A stretch of 64,000 nucleotides of DNA from Tragulus kanchil (GCA_022376925.1 JAIOJX010000001.1:39714324-39778323); one strand, 5' to 3'. Shown: positions 1 to 11,799, counted from the first letter of the stretch. Translations and numbers: made by a program. The notes: generated by a model not told the origin, from the letters alone.

Positions 1-282
1 AAAAATTTATGGCTTCTGGATTGAGTTATAATTAGGTTCTCCTCAGTTAAGCTTATAAATATAGTATTGAATGTTTTGTTCTAATTTATTTTTGGTTTAT
101 TTTGCATTTTAATATAGCACAGATAGTGTTTATTGAGATTGGTTAGAAATCACTGAAAACCTGACACTACTTGAACTTCATTTCTAGCATCCTATCAGAG
201 TCGGCCTTACTGATTTGTGGAAGACCAAACTCAAATCTCTCAGTCTTTGATGAAGCTCTTAAAAATGTTACTGTTCAAAAGT

Positions 283-285
<3 letters not shown>

Positions 286-315
<30 letters not shown>
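286..315. repeat. (TA)n microsatellite
   Basis: About 15 alternating TA units, followed by a short CA stretch that leads into an L1 3' end. Confidence 0.95.
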
Positions 316-319
<4 letters not shown>

Positions 320-388
320 CACACACAACTGATTCATTTTGCTATACAGTAGAAATTAGCACAACATTGTAAAGCAATGAATGTTACA
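316..388 (+). mobile_element. L1 3'-end fragment
   Basis: The stretch running from a 'gattcattttgctatacag' motif through 'aacattgtaaagcaatgaat' resembles the terminal bases of the 3' UTR of old L1 subfamilies, reading on the plus strand. No coding sequence is left. The (TA)n tract abuts its left side. Confidence 0.6.
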
Positions 389-784
389 GGTTTAATTAGG
401 CCCAGCAGGGCTCAGGAATTGTGTATAGTTTGTGTTAATGTGGAAAACCTATAACTGGAGCCCTGCTACTTTTTGTCATCAAATGAGTCTATGAAATTCC
501 CATTTCAGAAGCTGCTGCTCCTCCTCTAGCCTTTAGGCACATGGGCAGCCCCTAGGACTGAGCGTCATAATAACATTTCAGAGTGGCGATGTCTTTGCAT
601 TTAGACACATTCAGAGCAGCCAGAGATCTTCAGGGCATCTGGAGTGTCTCAGTAGCCTAGGGTGGACAATTTTTTTTTACTGACCCCCTTCGGTGTTCAC
701 TGTGGTGAACAAAATCTTCTCTAGTGGAACATGGGCTCTAGATGAGTGGGCATCAATAGTTGCCTCCTGTAGCAGAAAGAGAGT
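389..784. other. Unassigned non-coding stretch
   Basis: I see no gene and no repeat I can name. All short open frames are interrupted. It holds a short poly-T run near 671-678. Confidence 0.5.
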
Positions 785-945
785 TTTCTTTTTTTAAAAA
801 TTATTTTAATTTGACTTTTTACTTTTTAAGAATTTTGTTGTTTACAGATATGTATAAGCCCAGATTAGTCACATGTATATCCCTGGCCCCCTCCCTAGAA
901 GGAGAGAGTCTTACCCACTGGTCCAGCAGGCAAGGCCCAGAATCA
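785..945 (-). mobile_element. L1 3' UTR fragment next to a SINE end
   Basis: Bases 785-885 match the antisense 3' UTR of the ruminant L1 seen more fully at 7020-7100 and 43100-43190 (motif 'cccagattagtcacatgtat'). It is followed at about 902-940 by what looks like the terminal part of an antisense CHR-like SINE ('cttacccactggtccagcag'). Both are truncated. Confidence 0.6.
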
Positions 946-1179
946 GCTGAGCTTCTATAAACTAGCAGTGAACTATCTGAGAAGGAAATTGCGAAAAGAA
1001 TACCATTTACAATACAGTGAAAAAAGAATAATATTCTAATAATAAGTTTTAAAAAATGTAGTAAAAATTTATGGCTTCTGGATTGAGTTATAATTAGGTT
1101 CTCCTCAGTTAAGCTTATAAATATAGTATTGAATGTTTTGTTCTAATTTATTTTTGGTTTATTTTGCATTTTAATATTT

Positions 1180-1500
1180 TATCCATTTGGGGATTGTCCT
1201 GATGTACATATCAAGTTTGGTTCCAACTTACTTTTTTCAGATGACTATCCAGTTATTTTAAAATCATCTATTGAATGTTTTTCCTTTCCCTCCATGCATT
1301 TTGGCCTATTTCTGGACTTCATATTCTATTTCAATGATTCGCCTATTTATGCACCTGTGTGACATCTTTAATCATGATAGCTTTATAATAACTTCAAATA
1401 TCTGATAGGTCTTTCTCTTACTCATTTTATTATTTTTTTGGAGTTTTCTTTTATTCTCCGCTGAGGAACCTTATTTAATTTTATATGACTTCTAGAAACT
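1180..1500 (-). mobile_element. Decayed L1 ORF2 fragment
   Basis: The sequence resembles the antisense L1 ORF2 region upstream of the C-terminal domain: the 'ccatttgggg' segment, the 'tgactatccag' segment, then the 'gatagctttataata' segment. It has many stops and indels, so it is an ancient copy. Confidence 0.55.
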
Positions 1501-2190
1501 GCTTGTCTAATTTTTCTCACCAAAAAATTGCTAATTTTATTCAGACATGGTAAATTTATAAGTGAACTTAGGGAAAGTTGAAATTAACTGTGTTACATAT
1601 ACATATCTAAAAAATCTTATATATGCAAGATTTTAAAATTTTATTTTATCTTTTTTGCATCCCCTCTGAACTGCTCTGTTCTTTAACAATCTGGACCATT
1701 TTTAGTTTATTTTATTTTGGGGGGCATGGATCGAAAGTCTTTGAACACATTTCCTAGTTTTTCAGTGAAAAAATTTTTTGTTTCTATCCCATTTCATGTC
1801 AGTCTTGATAAATTATATTTTTATAGACGATTACTCGGTTCATCCTGACCTTCATATTTATGTGTATAGTGGTCTCATAATTTAGAAAAAAAATCAAACT
1901 TTTGCTAATTGTTTCCTGAACAAACTATTATATTTCAGTGGTCTAGCACAATAAAAAAAATATCCTATATGCTTGTTAAGGACTCAGATTCTTTCCATGA
2001 TGTGTCTTTGCTATTTACTAGGGCCTTTGAGTCTTCCAGAAGGTCATCTGCTGCCTGTTGACAGTTATAGGAAGAAAGGGGGTAGACATATGGGAAGATT
2101 TTGTGAGTCAGGCCCTGGAGTAGTATACATCTCTTATACCCAAATTCCTTTGTCCAGAACACAATCACATGCTCATATCACATTTCAAGT
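1501..2190. other. Unassigned AT-rich stretch
   Basis: No gene seen. It may contain further decayed L1, but nothing diagnostic. The two overlapping open frames near 1965-2212 lie on opposite strands and neither resembles a known protein. Confidence 0.4.
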
Positions 2191-4418
2191 AAGTCTTGGA
2201 AGTGTAGTCTAGCATTTTGTCTATAAAGGAAAGGAAACAAATTTTTGTGAACATTTTGCAGTCTCTGCCATACCAGCATCTCTGGAAATGGAGTCTGTCA
2301 AGTTTTCTGTTTTGGGTTCAAGTCCCAGGTTTTCTCCCTCTATCTGGATGACACTATACAAGCTGTGTAATAGAGTATAATAATGTAACCTCCTGCAAAG
2401 TGTTGTGAAGAATTTGTGAAAGGATTAGTGTGAGGCTCTTAATCTTTTAGTAGGCAGTATTATTAGAATGAGTAATAATAACAGCATCATTTTGGCAAGT
2501 AGAGCACAGATTGGTCTTTGAAGAGTTAGAGGAACGAAAATATAACAAACCAGTGAATAAAACAATGTAGAAGCACATTCATAGATATAGAGAATAAGCT
2601 AGTGGTTGCAGTGTGGTGAGAAGTGGGTAGGAGCAGCATGGAGGTAGGAAGGGAAAAGGTTATTATGTGAAATCATGTGTGAAACTTATAAAAAACGTAA
2701 AGCACTTTAGAATTTAATGAACTTTTCATTCAGTAAGAAATTAAATTTAAAAAGCCAATGTGAAAACATTAAAAAAAATTATATTAGAAGTATGAGAGGT
2801 ATATACAGTTAAGATCTATTTGGCTTGCGACAGACAACTGCTCATTCAGAATTAGCGATTATAGGGGGCAGTAGTTTGCTGCAAACCTGTAGAACATTGG
2901 CCAATATAATAGGCTTTCTTTCAGCCTTCAAGGAGCTGTGATACTACCATATAATCTGGCTCAAGTCTTGCTTTTGAGCTGTAAATTCTAGAAAATCTCT
3001 TGAATTGCTGTTCTTTGCTGCTAAGCCGTGTTTCTTCTTATGCCACTCCACAGGAGCCCTCTAGACAAGAGCATTCTCAAGTTAACATTTTATTTTGCCT
3101 GACCATTATGGAATAAGACAAGGCTACTCACTGTCATATCATATCCCTTCCCTCGTTTATGTTCTGAGTACAGTGACATCTCCAGTATATTGTCTTGATT
3201 AGTTACATGGTTATTCTTCCCCTCCCACACTGGTTTTGAAAAAATCCCAAACCCTTATATTTATGTACTTAGACAAAATCAGAAGTCTTGGAAGTGTAGT
3301 CTAGCATTTTGTCTATAAAGGAAAGGAAACAAATTTTTGTGAACATTTTGCAGTCTCTGCCATACCAGCATCTCTGGAAATGGAGTCTGTCAAGTTTTCT
3401 GTTTTGGGTTCAAGTCCCAGGTTTTCTCCCTCTATCTGGATGACACTATACAAGCTGTGTAATAGAGTATAATAATGTAACCTCCTGCAAAGTGTTGTGA
3501 AGAATTTGTGAAAGGATTAGTGTGAGGCTCTTAATCTTTTAGTAGGCAGTATTATTAGAATGAGTAATAATAACAGCATCATTTTGGCAAGTAGAGCACA
3601 GATTGGTCTTTGAAGAGTTAGAGGAACGAAAATATAACAAACCAGTGAATAAAACAATGTAGAAGCACATTCATAGATATAGAGAATAAGCTAGTGGTTG
3701 CAGTGTGGTGAGAAGTGGGTAGGAGCAGCATGGAGGTAGGAAGGGAAAAGGTTATTATGTGAAATCATGTGTGAAACTTATAAAAAACGTAAAGCACTTT
3801 AGAATTTAATGAACTTTTCATTCAGTAAGAAATTAAATTTAAAAAGCCAATGTGAAAACATTAAAAAAAATTATATTAGAAGTATGAGAGGTATATACAG
3901 TTAAGATCTATTTGGCTTGCGACAGACAACTGCTCATTCAGAATTAGCGATTATAGGGGGCAGTAGTTTGCTGCAAACCTGTAGAACATTGGCCAATATA
4001 ATAGGCTTTCTTTCAGCCTTCAAGGAGCTGTGATACTACCATATAATCTGGCTCAAGTCTTGCTTTTGAGCTGTAAATTCTAGAAAATCTCTTGAATTGC
4101 TGTTCTTTGCTGCTAAGCCGTGTTTCTTCTTATGCCACTCCACAGGAGCCCTCTAGACAAGAGCATTCTCAAGTTAACATTTTATTTTGCCTGACCATTA
4201 TGGAATAAGACAAGGCTACTCACTGTCATATCATATCCCTTCCCTCGTTTATGTTCTGAGTACAGTGACATCTCCAGTAAATTGTCTTGATTAGTTACAT
4301 GGTTATTCTTCCCCCCCCTGCCCCCACACTGGTTATATTTTTCCCCCAGAAAATATAATTCAGTCGACACTAGAAGAGACACCTTTTTCTTATATTTATG
4401 TACTTAGACAAAAATCAG
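2191..4418. repeat. Direct duplication 2 (period 1092 bp)
   Basis: Copy A 2191-3282, copy B 3283-4418. The bodies are identical over about 1 kb. The tail of A (3221-3282) is a shortened, error-rich version of 4311-4418: the C-rich run and about 40 further bases are collapsed. Both tails then reach the same 'ttatatttatgtacttagac' string. Copy B therefore probably carries the true sequence. Confidence 0.93.
2310..2455 (+). mobile_element. MIR SINE relic
   Basis: Matches the MIR core in order: 'ttcaagtcccagg', a degraded 'agctgtgt' segment, then the 'taataatgtaacctcctgca' region and 'tgtgaagaatttgtgaaagg'. A second copy at about 3402-3547 exists only because of duplication 2. Confidence 0.65.
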
Positions 4419-4473
4419 ATTTTCTGGTTCTCAGGAATATGGATAAAGGAAGTTCTGTATCTATGTTTGCTTC

Positions 4474-4683
4474 ATGCATGAGTGAGCTTGGTCATGTCTG
4501 ACTCTTTGCGACCCCAAGGACGGTAGCCCACCAGGCCCTTCTGTCCATGGAATTCTCCAGGCAAGAATGCTGATTACTATTTCCTCCTCCAGGGGATCTA
4601 CTCGACACAGAAATTGAAGGGCATCTCCTGTGGCTCCTGCATTGGCCAGCAGATTCTTTTACCACTGAGCCAGCAGAGAAACC
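4474..4683 (-). mobile_element. Bov-tA SINE (antisense)
   Basis: Antisense Bov-tA. The 'gtctgactctttgcgacccc' motif marks the BovB-derived part, 'ggaattctccaggcaagaat' the middle, and 'agattcttttaccactgagc' the antisense tRNA-derived head. The B-box segment is diverged around 4600-4640. Confidence 0.88.
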
Positions 4684-4689
4684 ATTGTT

Positions 4690-5257
4690 TTCTTCACGTC
4701 TCCTCTCAATTTGCTAAAATTGGTTTTTCACATTTTTCACACAGTGGTCACCTGGGAACAACTTGAGTAAATAATCAGCGATTTCATTATATCCACTAGA
4801 GTACTGCCAGCTTCTTCAAGGAAAGATGCAAAATCAGTCCTCGGACTTCCTACTTCTTCTCTAGAGGAGGGAGGGCTAATAAGAATCAAGAATTTGCTGG
4901 AAAGTTTTTCACATTTACTCACAAGGCTCCTGTAAAGTGATCCTGATTTTGATCATGTGCCTGACCAGCATTCTGGATGCAAATGAACAGCACTATATGT
5001 AAGTGAGAGGTCACTGTCTGGGACAGGAACCACAAAGAGTCAGAGGGAATGTTGAGAACTGGCTCCCATGGCAGGTAGATTCTGTTCTACTTGAGTAGTC
5101 CCAAGAAATAGAGCAATAAAACTTGGCAATTGTTCAAGTGGAAAGGGTTTGACAGGCACAGGGATTGAGGTTAAAACTGTTTGAGGAATAGCATTTAATA
5201 TGTTGTTAATTGGGTAGTAGGGAAGGAGGTAACTGGTTAGTCCAGAGAGACGGGGTT
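4690..5257. other. Unassigned non-coding stretch
   Basis: No gene or nameable repeat. The long minus-strand open frame at 5040-5549 runs through the CHR-type SINE at 5262 and is accidental. Confidence 0.5.
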
Positions 5258-5261
5258 TTTG

Positions 5262-5373
5262 GGGTTTTTTTTGTCTGTGGCATGGCATCTTAGTTCCTTG
5301 ACCAGGGATTGAACCCATACCTTTGGCAGTGAAAGCCCAGAGTCTTAACCACTGGACAGCCAGGGAATTCCCG
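5262..5373 (-). mobile_element. CHR-type SINE fragment (antisense)
   Basis: Antisense tRNA-derived head of a CHR-type SINE: 'gaccagggattgaaccca' (B box, reversed), then 'cttaaccactggacagccag' and 'ggaattccc'. It has a T-rich left side. Only about 110 bp of the element remain. Confidence 0.8.
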
Positions 5374-6231
5374 AGACATTGTGCTTTTAACACAAGAAGA
5401 AAACTTTGTGTACACCAATTTTTATGGTAAAAAGCAGTGTGTTTCTCTTCTGGGTTATGCACTATTTCTTGCCCCATAGATTGGCAAGTAGCCCTCTTGG
5501 TTCTCTTCAGGCCAGCAGAGCAGTGGCAAGTTTCTGGGAGGTATGTCATTGTGTTATTTGTAAACTAAGTTGCCATTTCATGCCACTGTAACTGCAGTTC
5601 AGCAGACATTCACTGAGTGGACCTTGGAGTCCGCTGTCTGTTAGGTGAGAGGGATTCAACAGTTTAAAGAAAAGGAGACATAGCCTCCACCACCCAGAAA
5701 GCAGACACACAAATGACTGACCACACATATCACATTATGAATGGTGGCCCCTGAAGGGGAAATAAATTGTGGCACTGACAGGTCATGTCTTCCCTGTGGT
5801 CATCAATAAACTTTCTAGTCTATAAAACAATATATTTATTTTGTCTCTAGAAGTAAGACAGGATCAAATTTTAGAAAAAATATAAAACGAAACAGAGAAC
5901 ATCATTCATAATCTAGAATCAGAGATAATCACGATTAATATTTCAGTGAATTTCTTGCATTATTACTTGCATTGTAGAGACATATGTAAGCATATTCAGT
6001 TGATATACTATATATAAAATTCTAATCCTGCCTTTTCCTGGTAAGTTAAAATCATTTCTCTTTGTCATTAAGGCACAATAAATTTCATATTAATTGCTGA
6101 ATAGTGTGGCATTGTAGATATATTTTACTCAACTGTTCTCTAACTGACATTTCAAAGGGTACATATTTTTCAATTAGTGGTGATGGATAAACAATTGGCA
6201 ATATCATTATTGTGCTTTAAATGACCATAAG
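5374..6231. other. Unassigned non-coding stretch
   Basis: AT-rich. I see no gene. 5880-6170 has the texture of an old interspersed repeat, but I cannot name the family. Confidence 0.4.
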
Positions 6232-6338
6232 AAAAATTGAGAGGGAGAAAGGTAGGGAAGTAGGAGAGAGTGGAGGGGAAAGAAGGGGAAGAGTGGAAGA
6301 GAAAAAGTGTGTGTGAGTGAGGAAGAGAAGGAGAGCTG
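6232..6338 (+). repeat. Purine-rich low-complexity tract
   Basis: About 100 bases of nearly pure A and G, with a short 'gtgtgtgtgag' interruption. It explains the open proline/serine/phenylalanine-rich minus-strand frame here, which is not a gene. Confidence 0.9.
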
Positions 6339-6961
6339 GGCATAATGAAATATGTAACAGTGCAACTGTATAAATCTGGCTTAAGTCGCTTCTGTGATAT
6401 ACTGCCAGGGATACATGCCCTCAAGATCTCCTTTGATGACCACCTGTCAGTCAGAGAGCTTGTATCACTGTATTATGACCTCAGCTTGGAACCCTCATTA
6501 ATATTGATGGCTGATATTAGGCACTTAGTATTTCCCTTTGGAAGTGGTTCTGAGACTTCATAGTATTTGAAAGTTTGCCTTTGGTGGAGTCTGAAAGATC
6601 CCTGAGTCAAAGTTAGTCATCCAGAATGTCTGGGAGCTATAAGGTAAGAGGTCAGGGGAAGCTAAAGAGAGATCTTTCTCTTTCCTTGGCTGGGAAATGA
6701 GGCTACTATGGAGCTTGAGACCACATAGGCCATAGGACTGCCCTCACTTCTGACACCAAATGTAACTTTGAGGGGTTCCTCAAACCACCCCAAGGTTCTG
6801 TCATGTGCTAGGACTCACAGAACTCACTGAAAGCTGTTCTATTCATGGTTAAGATATATAAAAAAGAACTCAGATGACAATCATTTGAGGAAAGAGATAT
6901 ATGGGGCAGAGTTCAGGAAATTTGGAAAAGCCTAGCTTCCAGGTGTCCCTTCCTGTGAAGT

Positions 6962-6979
6962 CCTGGAGAGATATCTTTT
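6962..6979 (+). repeat. Left target-site duplication of L1
   Basis: 'cctggagagatatctttt' at 6962-6979 matches 'cctggagagatttctttt' at 7765-7782 with one mismatch. This fixes the borders of the L1 between them. Confidence 0.85.
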
Positions 6980-7764
6980 TTTTTTTTTTTTTTGGATTCT
7001 TTTTTTTTATTTTTTTTTATTCTTTATTTTAAATGTTTTACAGAGTTTTGTTGTTCATATACATGTATGTTCCCAGATTAGTCATATGCATATCCATGGT
7101 CCCCGCCCACCCAGATCCCCCCATCCCACCCCTCCAGACCTTTGCCCCAAGCCATTGTAAGCACTCCTATTCCCTTAGCACCGTGACACTAGTTATCTTT
7201 TCCACACATAACACTATAGGTTTCCTTGTTACTTCATCCATGCTTCCCCCTCCCTATTTATTCGCCACGATGACCCTATGACTATGCTCTGTCTTTTTTT
7301 TTTCATGAGTTCCCTGTGTGTGATATCAAGACCATCTTACTAGATTCCATATATGTGTGTTAGTACACTGTATTTGTCTTTCTCTTTTTGACTTACTTCA
7401 CTTTTTATGATAGGTTCTAGAGCCAGCCACTTCATTAGGATTGAGTCTTCTGCATTTCTTTTAACAGCTGAGTAGTATTCCATTGTATATATGTACCAGA
7501 GCTTCTGGATCCATTCATTCGTCGATGGACATCTAGGTTGCTTCCATGTTTTGGCTATTGTATAGAGAGCTGCAATGAACATTGGGGTACAGGTGCTTCT
7601 TTCCGTTTTGATTTCATCAGGATATAAGCCTAATAGTGGGATTGCTGGGTCATAGGGTGCTTCTATTTTTAGTTTTTTAAGAAATCTCCAGACTGTCTTC
7701 CATAGAGGCTGTATCAATTTACATTCCCACCAGCAATGCAAGAGGGTTCCCTTTTCTCCGCACC
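6980..7764 (-). mobile_element. 5'-truncated young L1
   Basis: Antisense order: a poly-T tract at 6977-6993 (the poly-A tail), an L1 3' UTR of the ruminant type, then the end of ORF2, cut off at 7764. It is flanked by an 18-bp target-site duplication at 6962-6979 and 7765-7782. Only about 785 bp of an element normally over 6 kb was inserted, so the copy is dead on arrival. It lies inside an older LTR-like repeat, which makes it the younger layer. Confidence 0.9.
7340..7741 (-). pseudogene. L1 ORF2 C-terminal fragment
   Basis: Open for 133 residues. It carries the conserved L1 ORF2 C-terminal segments '[13 protein letters not shown]', '[12 protein letters not shown]' and 'MEYYSAVKRNAE'. Full-length ORF2 has about 1275 residues with endonuclease and reverse transcriptase domains; both are absent, so no activity is expected. 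The frame is intact to a stop near the 3' UTR, which fits a recent insertion. Confidence 0.92.
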
Positions 7765-9703
7765 CCTGGAGAGATTTCTTTTACCAGCCTCAGTGTATGA
7801 CAGTATTTTCAAGCCAGGAAGCTCCCCTGACCCTGGGTGTGCAGTGATTTTCTTAGGGCTCTCTGGTCAACTACCTGCAAGACTGACCCTTTGTTTCTAG
7901 GCACTCCAGAGGTAGAATTTACATGACATAGCTCACCCTTAGTCTCCGGTCCCTTTTGAGGTAAAATGGGCACTGCATGGCCCAAATTCCCTATTCTAAA
8001 TCCTATTGTTAGTCTCTCCAGTGACCAAGGCACCTAAGTAAACAGAGACATTTTTATCAGGCTTTGGTATTCCAAAGGCTTAGAAATTACCTTCCAGAAG
8101 CCAAGGGCAAAGGCCAGACCTATTTCTGGGCGAGATTATATTCTTTACTATGATGATACTCTGTCTAGTAGGGATGTCCCCTTTGAGATTGTCTACAAGC
8201 ATATGGTGTGCTAGGATGGAAACCATCCAGGAAACTAATGCTGTTGGGTTGGCCAGAGTTCATGCATAGAACACCTTTCACTGGTCTGGCATCCTGGCAC
8301 TTTTCTTGGCTTACTGTTTTCTCTGCAGGCCGCCCAGGTTTAAGCACAAGCAGAATAGGTAGTTCTTATGTGGTGTGACATGAAAGATTGAAACAAATCC
8401 TCTAAAAATACCTTCATACTCTGGAGCTACAGAACATCAGAACCAAGTGACCTTTTAAAGATCACCTATTTCAGATGTTGACAAAGTATGACTTGGGCCC
8501 AAAACTGGCTGTTTGCCTGTGTTTATAAATAAAGTTTAATTGGAACAGCCATTCCCATTCATTTATATATTCCCTATGGCTGCTTTCATGCTATAGCTGC
8601 AGAATTGAGTAGCTGTTAAAAACCCATTGGCATTGTTTTTTTTAAGAGTAGTATCCCTGCAATGAACATTGGGGAACAGGTGCTTCTTTCCGTTTTGATT
8701 TCATCAGGATATAAGCCTAATAGTGGGATTGCTGGGTCATAGGGTGCTTCTATTTTTAGTTTTTTAAGAAATCTCCAGACTGTCTTCCATAGAGGCTGTA
8801 TCAATTTACATTCCCACCAGCAATGCAAGAGGGTTCCCTTTTCTCCGCACCCCTGGAGAGATTTCTTTTACCAGCCTCAGTGTATGACAGTATTTTCAAG
8901 CCAGGAAGCTCCCCTGACCCTGGGTGTGCAGTGATTTTCTTAGGGCTCTCTGGTCAACTACCTGCAAGACTGACCCTTTGTTTCTAGGCACTCCAGAGGT
9001 AGAATTTACATGACATAGCTCACCCTTAGTCTCCGGTCCCTTTTGAGGTAAAATGGGCACTGCATGGCCCAAATTCCCTATTCTAAATCCTATTGTTAGT
9101 CTCTCCAGTGACCAAGGCACCTAAGTAAACAGAGACATTTTTATCAGGCTTTGGTATTCCAAAGGCTTAGAAATTACCTTCCAGAAGCCAAGGGCAAAGG
9201 CCAGACCTATTTCTGGGCGAGATTATATTCTTTACTATGATGATACTCTGTCTAGTAGGGATGTCCCCTTTGAGATTGTCTACAAGCATATGGTGTGCTA
9301 GGATGGAAACCATCCAGGAAACTAATGCTGTTGGGTTGGCCAGAGTTCATGCATAGAACACCTTTCACTGGTCTGGCATCCTGGCACTTTTCTTGGCTTA
9401 CTGTTTTCTCTGCAGGCCGCCCAGGTTTAAGCACAAGCAGAATAGGTAGTTCTTATGTGGTGTGACATGAAAGATTGAAACAAATCCTCTAAAAATACCT
9501 TCATACTCTGGAGCTACAGAACATCAGAACCAAGTGACCTTTTAAAGATCACCTATTTCAGATGTTGACAAAGTATGACTTGGGCCCAAAACTGGCTGTT
9601 TGCCTGTGTTTATAAATAAAGTTTAATTGGAACAGCCATTCCCATTCATTTATATATTCCCTATGGCTGCTTTCATGCTATAGCTGCAGAATTGAGTAGC
9701 TGT
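7571..9703. repeat. Direct duplication 3 (period 1087 bp)
   Basis: Copy A 7571-8616, copy B 8658-9703. Bases 8617-8657 join them and match neither flank cleanly. The copy starts inside the L1 ORF2 fragment, so the minus-strand frame at 8616-8828 is just a clipped second copy. Sequence after 9703 continues the true flank. Confidence 0.95.
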
Positions 9704-9775
9704 AAAAGAGACCACATGGCTACAAAACCACTTAACTACCTGGATCTTTACAGAAAAAAATCTTTGTTGATCGCT
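9562..9775. mobile_element. hAT-like DNA transposon relic
   Basis: Contains 'aataaagtttaattggaaca', 'ccattcatttatatattccc', 'gcagaattgagtagctgtaa' and 'ctggatctttacagaaaaaa'. These occur in this order in a common old mammalian non-autonomous DNA transposon, probably hAT-type; I am not certain of the family name. A truncated copy at 8475-8616 comes from duplication 3, and part of it recurs at 10746 from duplication 4. Confidence 0.5.
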
Positions 9776-11792
9776 GGACTAATACAACCATATCATTATA
9801 TAAATGGAGAAACTGGAGTTCAAATTGGAGAAATATTATTAAATTAGATGAATAACTATGGAGGCCCCACTCTGTTGGCACTATTAAAGACACTTGAGAT
9901 ATATCAGTGAACAAAACAGGTGAAAAATGTACAAATTAGACTATAGTTTACTAGCATTATTCCAGTGTTTTCAATTGATAATGCCATGGAAAAGTCTAAC
10001 AAAAGAACAGCAAGTGAAAGGGGAATCAGGAGCTTCCCTGGTGGTCCAGTGGGTAAGAACACTGCCTTGTCGTGCAAGGGGTGCTGATTCGATCCCTGGC
10101 CTGGGAGGATCTCATGTGCCACGGAGCAGCTGGACCGGTGTGTCCAACTGCCACAGCTCTGGGGCTCATGTACCCAGAGCCGGTGCTCTGTGTGGAGAGA
10201 GGCCACCACGATGGGAGGCCCACGCGGGCCAAAGAACGAAGATGGATGCAAATAGATAAATGAAAGACCAATAGATGTGGCCAAAAAATTTAAGAAAGGG
10301 GAATCAGGAACGTGGGGCTGGAAGAGTTGAAACTGTAAACGGGGTGATGAGAGTAGTTAAGATTTTAGAAAAGACTTAAAGGAGTTGGAAATGGGTAAAC
10401 CTTGAGAACATCCAGGGGAAAATCTTCCAGGCAGAGGGAGTTGTTCACCCAAAGGCCTGAATCAGACATGTTTGAGCAATAGTAATAAGGCCACCATGTC
10501 TGGAGAGAACTTAATGATGGGGAAGATAGTAGGAGATGAAGGAAGAGAGGTCACGGGAATACCAGAGACCATAGGGACATAGACCTCCCACTGGGAGGTC
10601 TGTGAGTGCAGTGAGAAACCAGTGCACATTTTGAGCAAAGAAGTGATGTGATCTGAGTTGGATTTAAATTTTAGCTCTACTGTTGATGATAGACCCTGAA
10701 AGGGCCTCGTGAGGGTAAAAGGAAAGGCTGCTTTTTTTCATGGTATAGCTGCAGAATTGAGTAGCTGTAAAAGAGACCACATGGCTACAAAACCACTTAA
10801 CTACCTGGATCTTTACAGAAAAAAATCTTTGTTGATCGCTGGACTAATACAACCATATCATTATATAAATGGAGAAACTGGAGTTCAAATTGGAGAAATA
10901 TTATTAAATTAGATGAATAACTATGGAGGCCCCACTCTGTTGGCACTATTAAAGACACTTGAGATATATCAGTGAACAAAACAGGTGAAAAATGTACAAA
11001 TTAGACTATAGTTTACTAGCATTATTCCAGTGTTTTCAATTGATAATGCCATGGAAAAGTCTAACAAAAGAACAGCAAGTGAAAGGGGAATCAGGAGCTT
11101 CCCTGGTGGTCCAGTGGGTAAGAACACTGCCTTGTCGTGCAAGAGGTGCTGATTCGATCCCTGGCCTGGGAGGATCTCATGTGCCACGGAGCAGCTGGAC
11201 CGGTGTGTCCAACTGCCACAGCTCTGGGGCTCATGTACCCAGAGCCGGTGCTCTGTGTGGAGAGAGGCCACCACGATGGGAGGCCCACGCGGGCCAAAGA
11301 ACGAAGATGGATGCAAATAGATAAATGAAAGACCAATAGATGTGGCCAAAAAATTTAAGAAAGGGGAATCAGGAACGTGGGGCTGGAAGAGTTGAAACTG
11401 TAAACGGGGTGATGAGAGTAGTTAAGATTTTAGAAAAGACTTAAAGGAGTTGGAAATGGGTAAACCTTGAGAACATCCAGGGGAAAATCTTCCAGGCAGA
11501 GGGAGTTGTTCACCCAAAGGCCTGAATCAGACATGTTTGAGCAATAGTAATAAGGCCACCATGTCTGGAGAGAACTTAATGATGGGGAAGATAGTAGGAG
11601 ATGAAGGAAGAGAGGTCACGGGAATACCAGAGACCATAGGGACATAGACCTCCCACTGGGAGGTCTGTGAGTGCAGTGAGAAACCAGTGCACATTTTGAG
11701 CAAAGAAGTGATGTGATCTGAGTTGGATTTAAATTTTAGCTCTACTGTTGATGATAGACCCTGAAAGGGCCTCGTGAGGGTAAAAGGAAAGG
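9681..11792. repeat. Direct duplication 4 (period 1065 bp)
   Basis: Copy A 9681-10727, copy B 10746-11792. The only internal difference I see is G at 10079 versus A at 11144. The joint at 10728-10745 is an expanded, misread version of the true left flank at 9666-9680: the T run is longer and 'catgcta' reads 'catggta'. This is what an uncorrected read end would give. Confidence 0.96.
10016..10309 (+). mobile_element. CHR-like tRNA-derived SINE with target-site duplications
   Basis: The SINE lies at 10032-10293. It starts 'cttccctggtggtccagtgg' (A-box region), carries 'gattcgatccctggcc' (B box) and ends with the 'gaaagaccaatagatgtggc' tail region. 'gaaaggggaatcagga' flanks it at 10016-10031 and 10294-10309. 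Clean duplications and few changes suggest a fairly young insertion. It is copied again at 11081-11374 by duplication 4. The exact subfamily name is uncertain. Confidence 0.88.
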
Positions 11793-11799
11793 ATCATTG

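Larger units (their letters stand above)
1..1177. repeat. Direct duplication 1 (period 1062 bp), cut by window start
   Basis: Bases 1-115 match 1063-1177 at an offset of 1062. The diagonal stops at 115/1177. So 1-115 is the tail of a first copy that starts outside the window, and 116-1177 is the second copy, followed by new sequence. This is the first of fifteen similar pairs and is probably an assembly duplicate. Confidence 0.85.
6770..8160. mobile_element. Ancient LTR-like interspersed repeat, split by an L1
   Basis: The left part starts at 'gaggggttcctcaaaccacc' and runs to 6979. The right part runs from 7765 to about 8160 and contains 'ggtattccaaaggcttagaa'. Together they resemble an old mammalian LTR-type repeat whose family I cannot name. 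The L1 at 6980-7764 interrupts it. The right part is repeated in duplication 3. Confidence 0.45.

Noticed and set aside
5040..5549. 169-residue minus-strand frame, one of the longest in the window
   Set aside because: Its middle is the CHR-type SINE at 5262-5373 and the ends match no protein.
10032..10110. tRNA-like A and B boxes as a tRNA gene
   Set aside because: The boxes belong to SINE heads (also at 13415, 21192, 29626, 57069). There is no cloverleaf with an acceptor stem and no terminator in the right place.
10026..10284. Overlapping open frames of 81 to 126 residues on both strands near 10 kb and 11 kb
   Set aside because: They are translations of a CHR-like SINE and its flank. The same wording ('SLVVQWVRTLPCRARGADSI') arises from every copy of this SINE.
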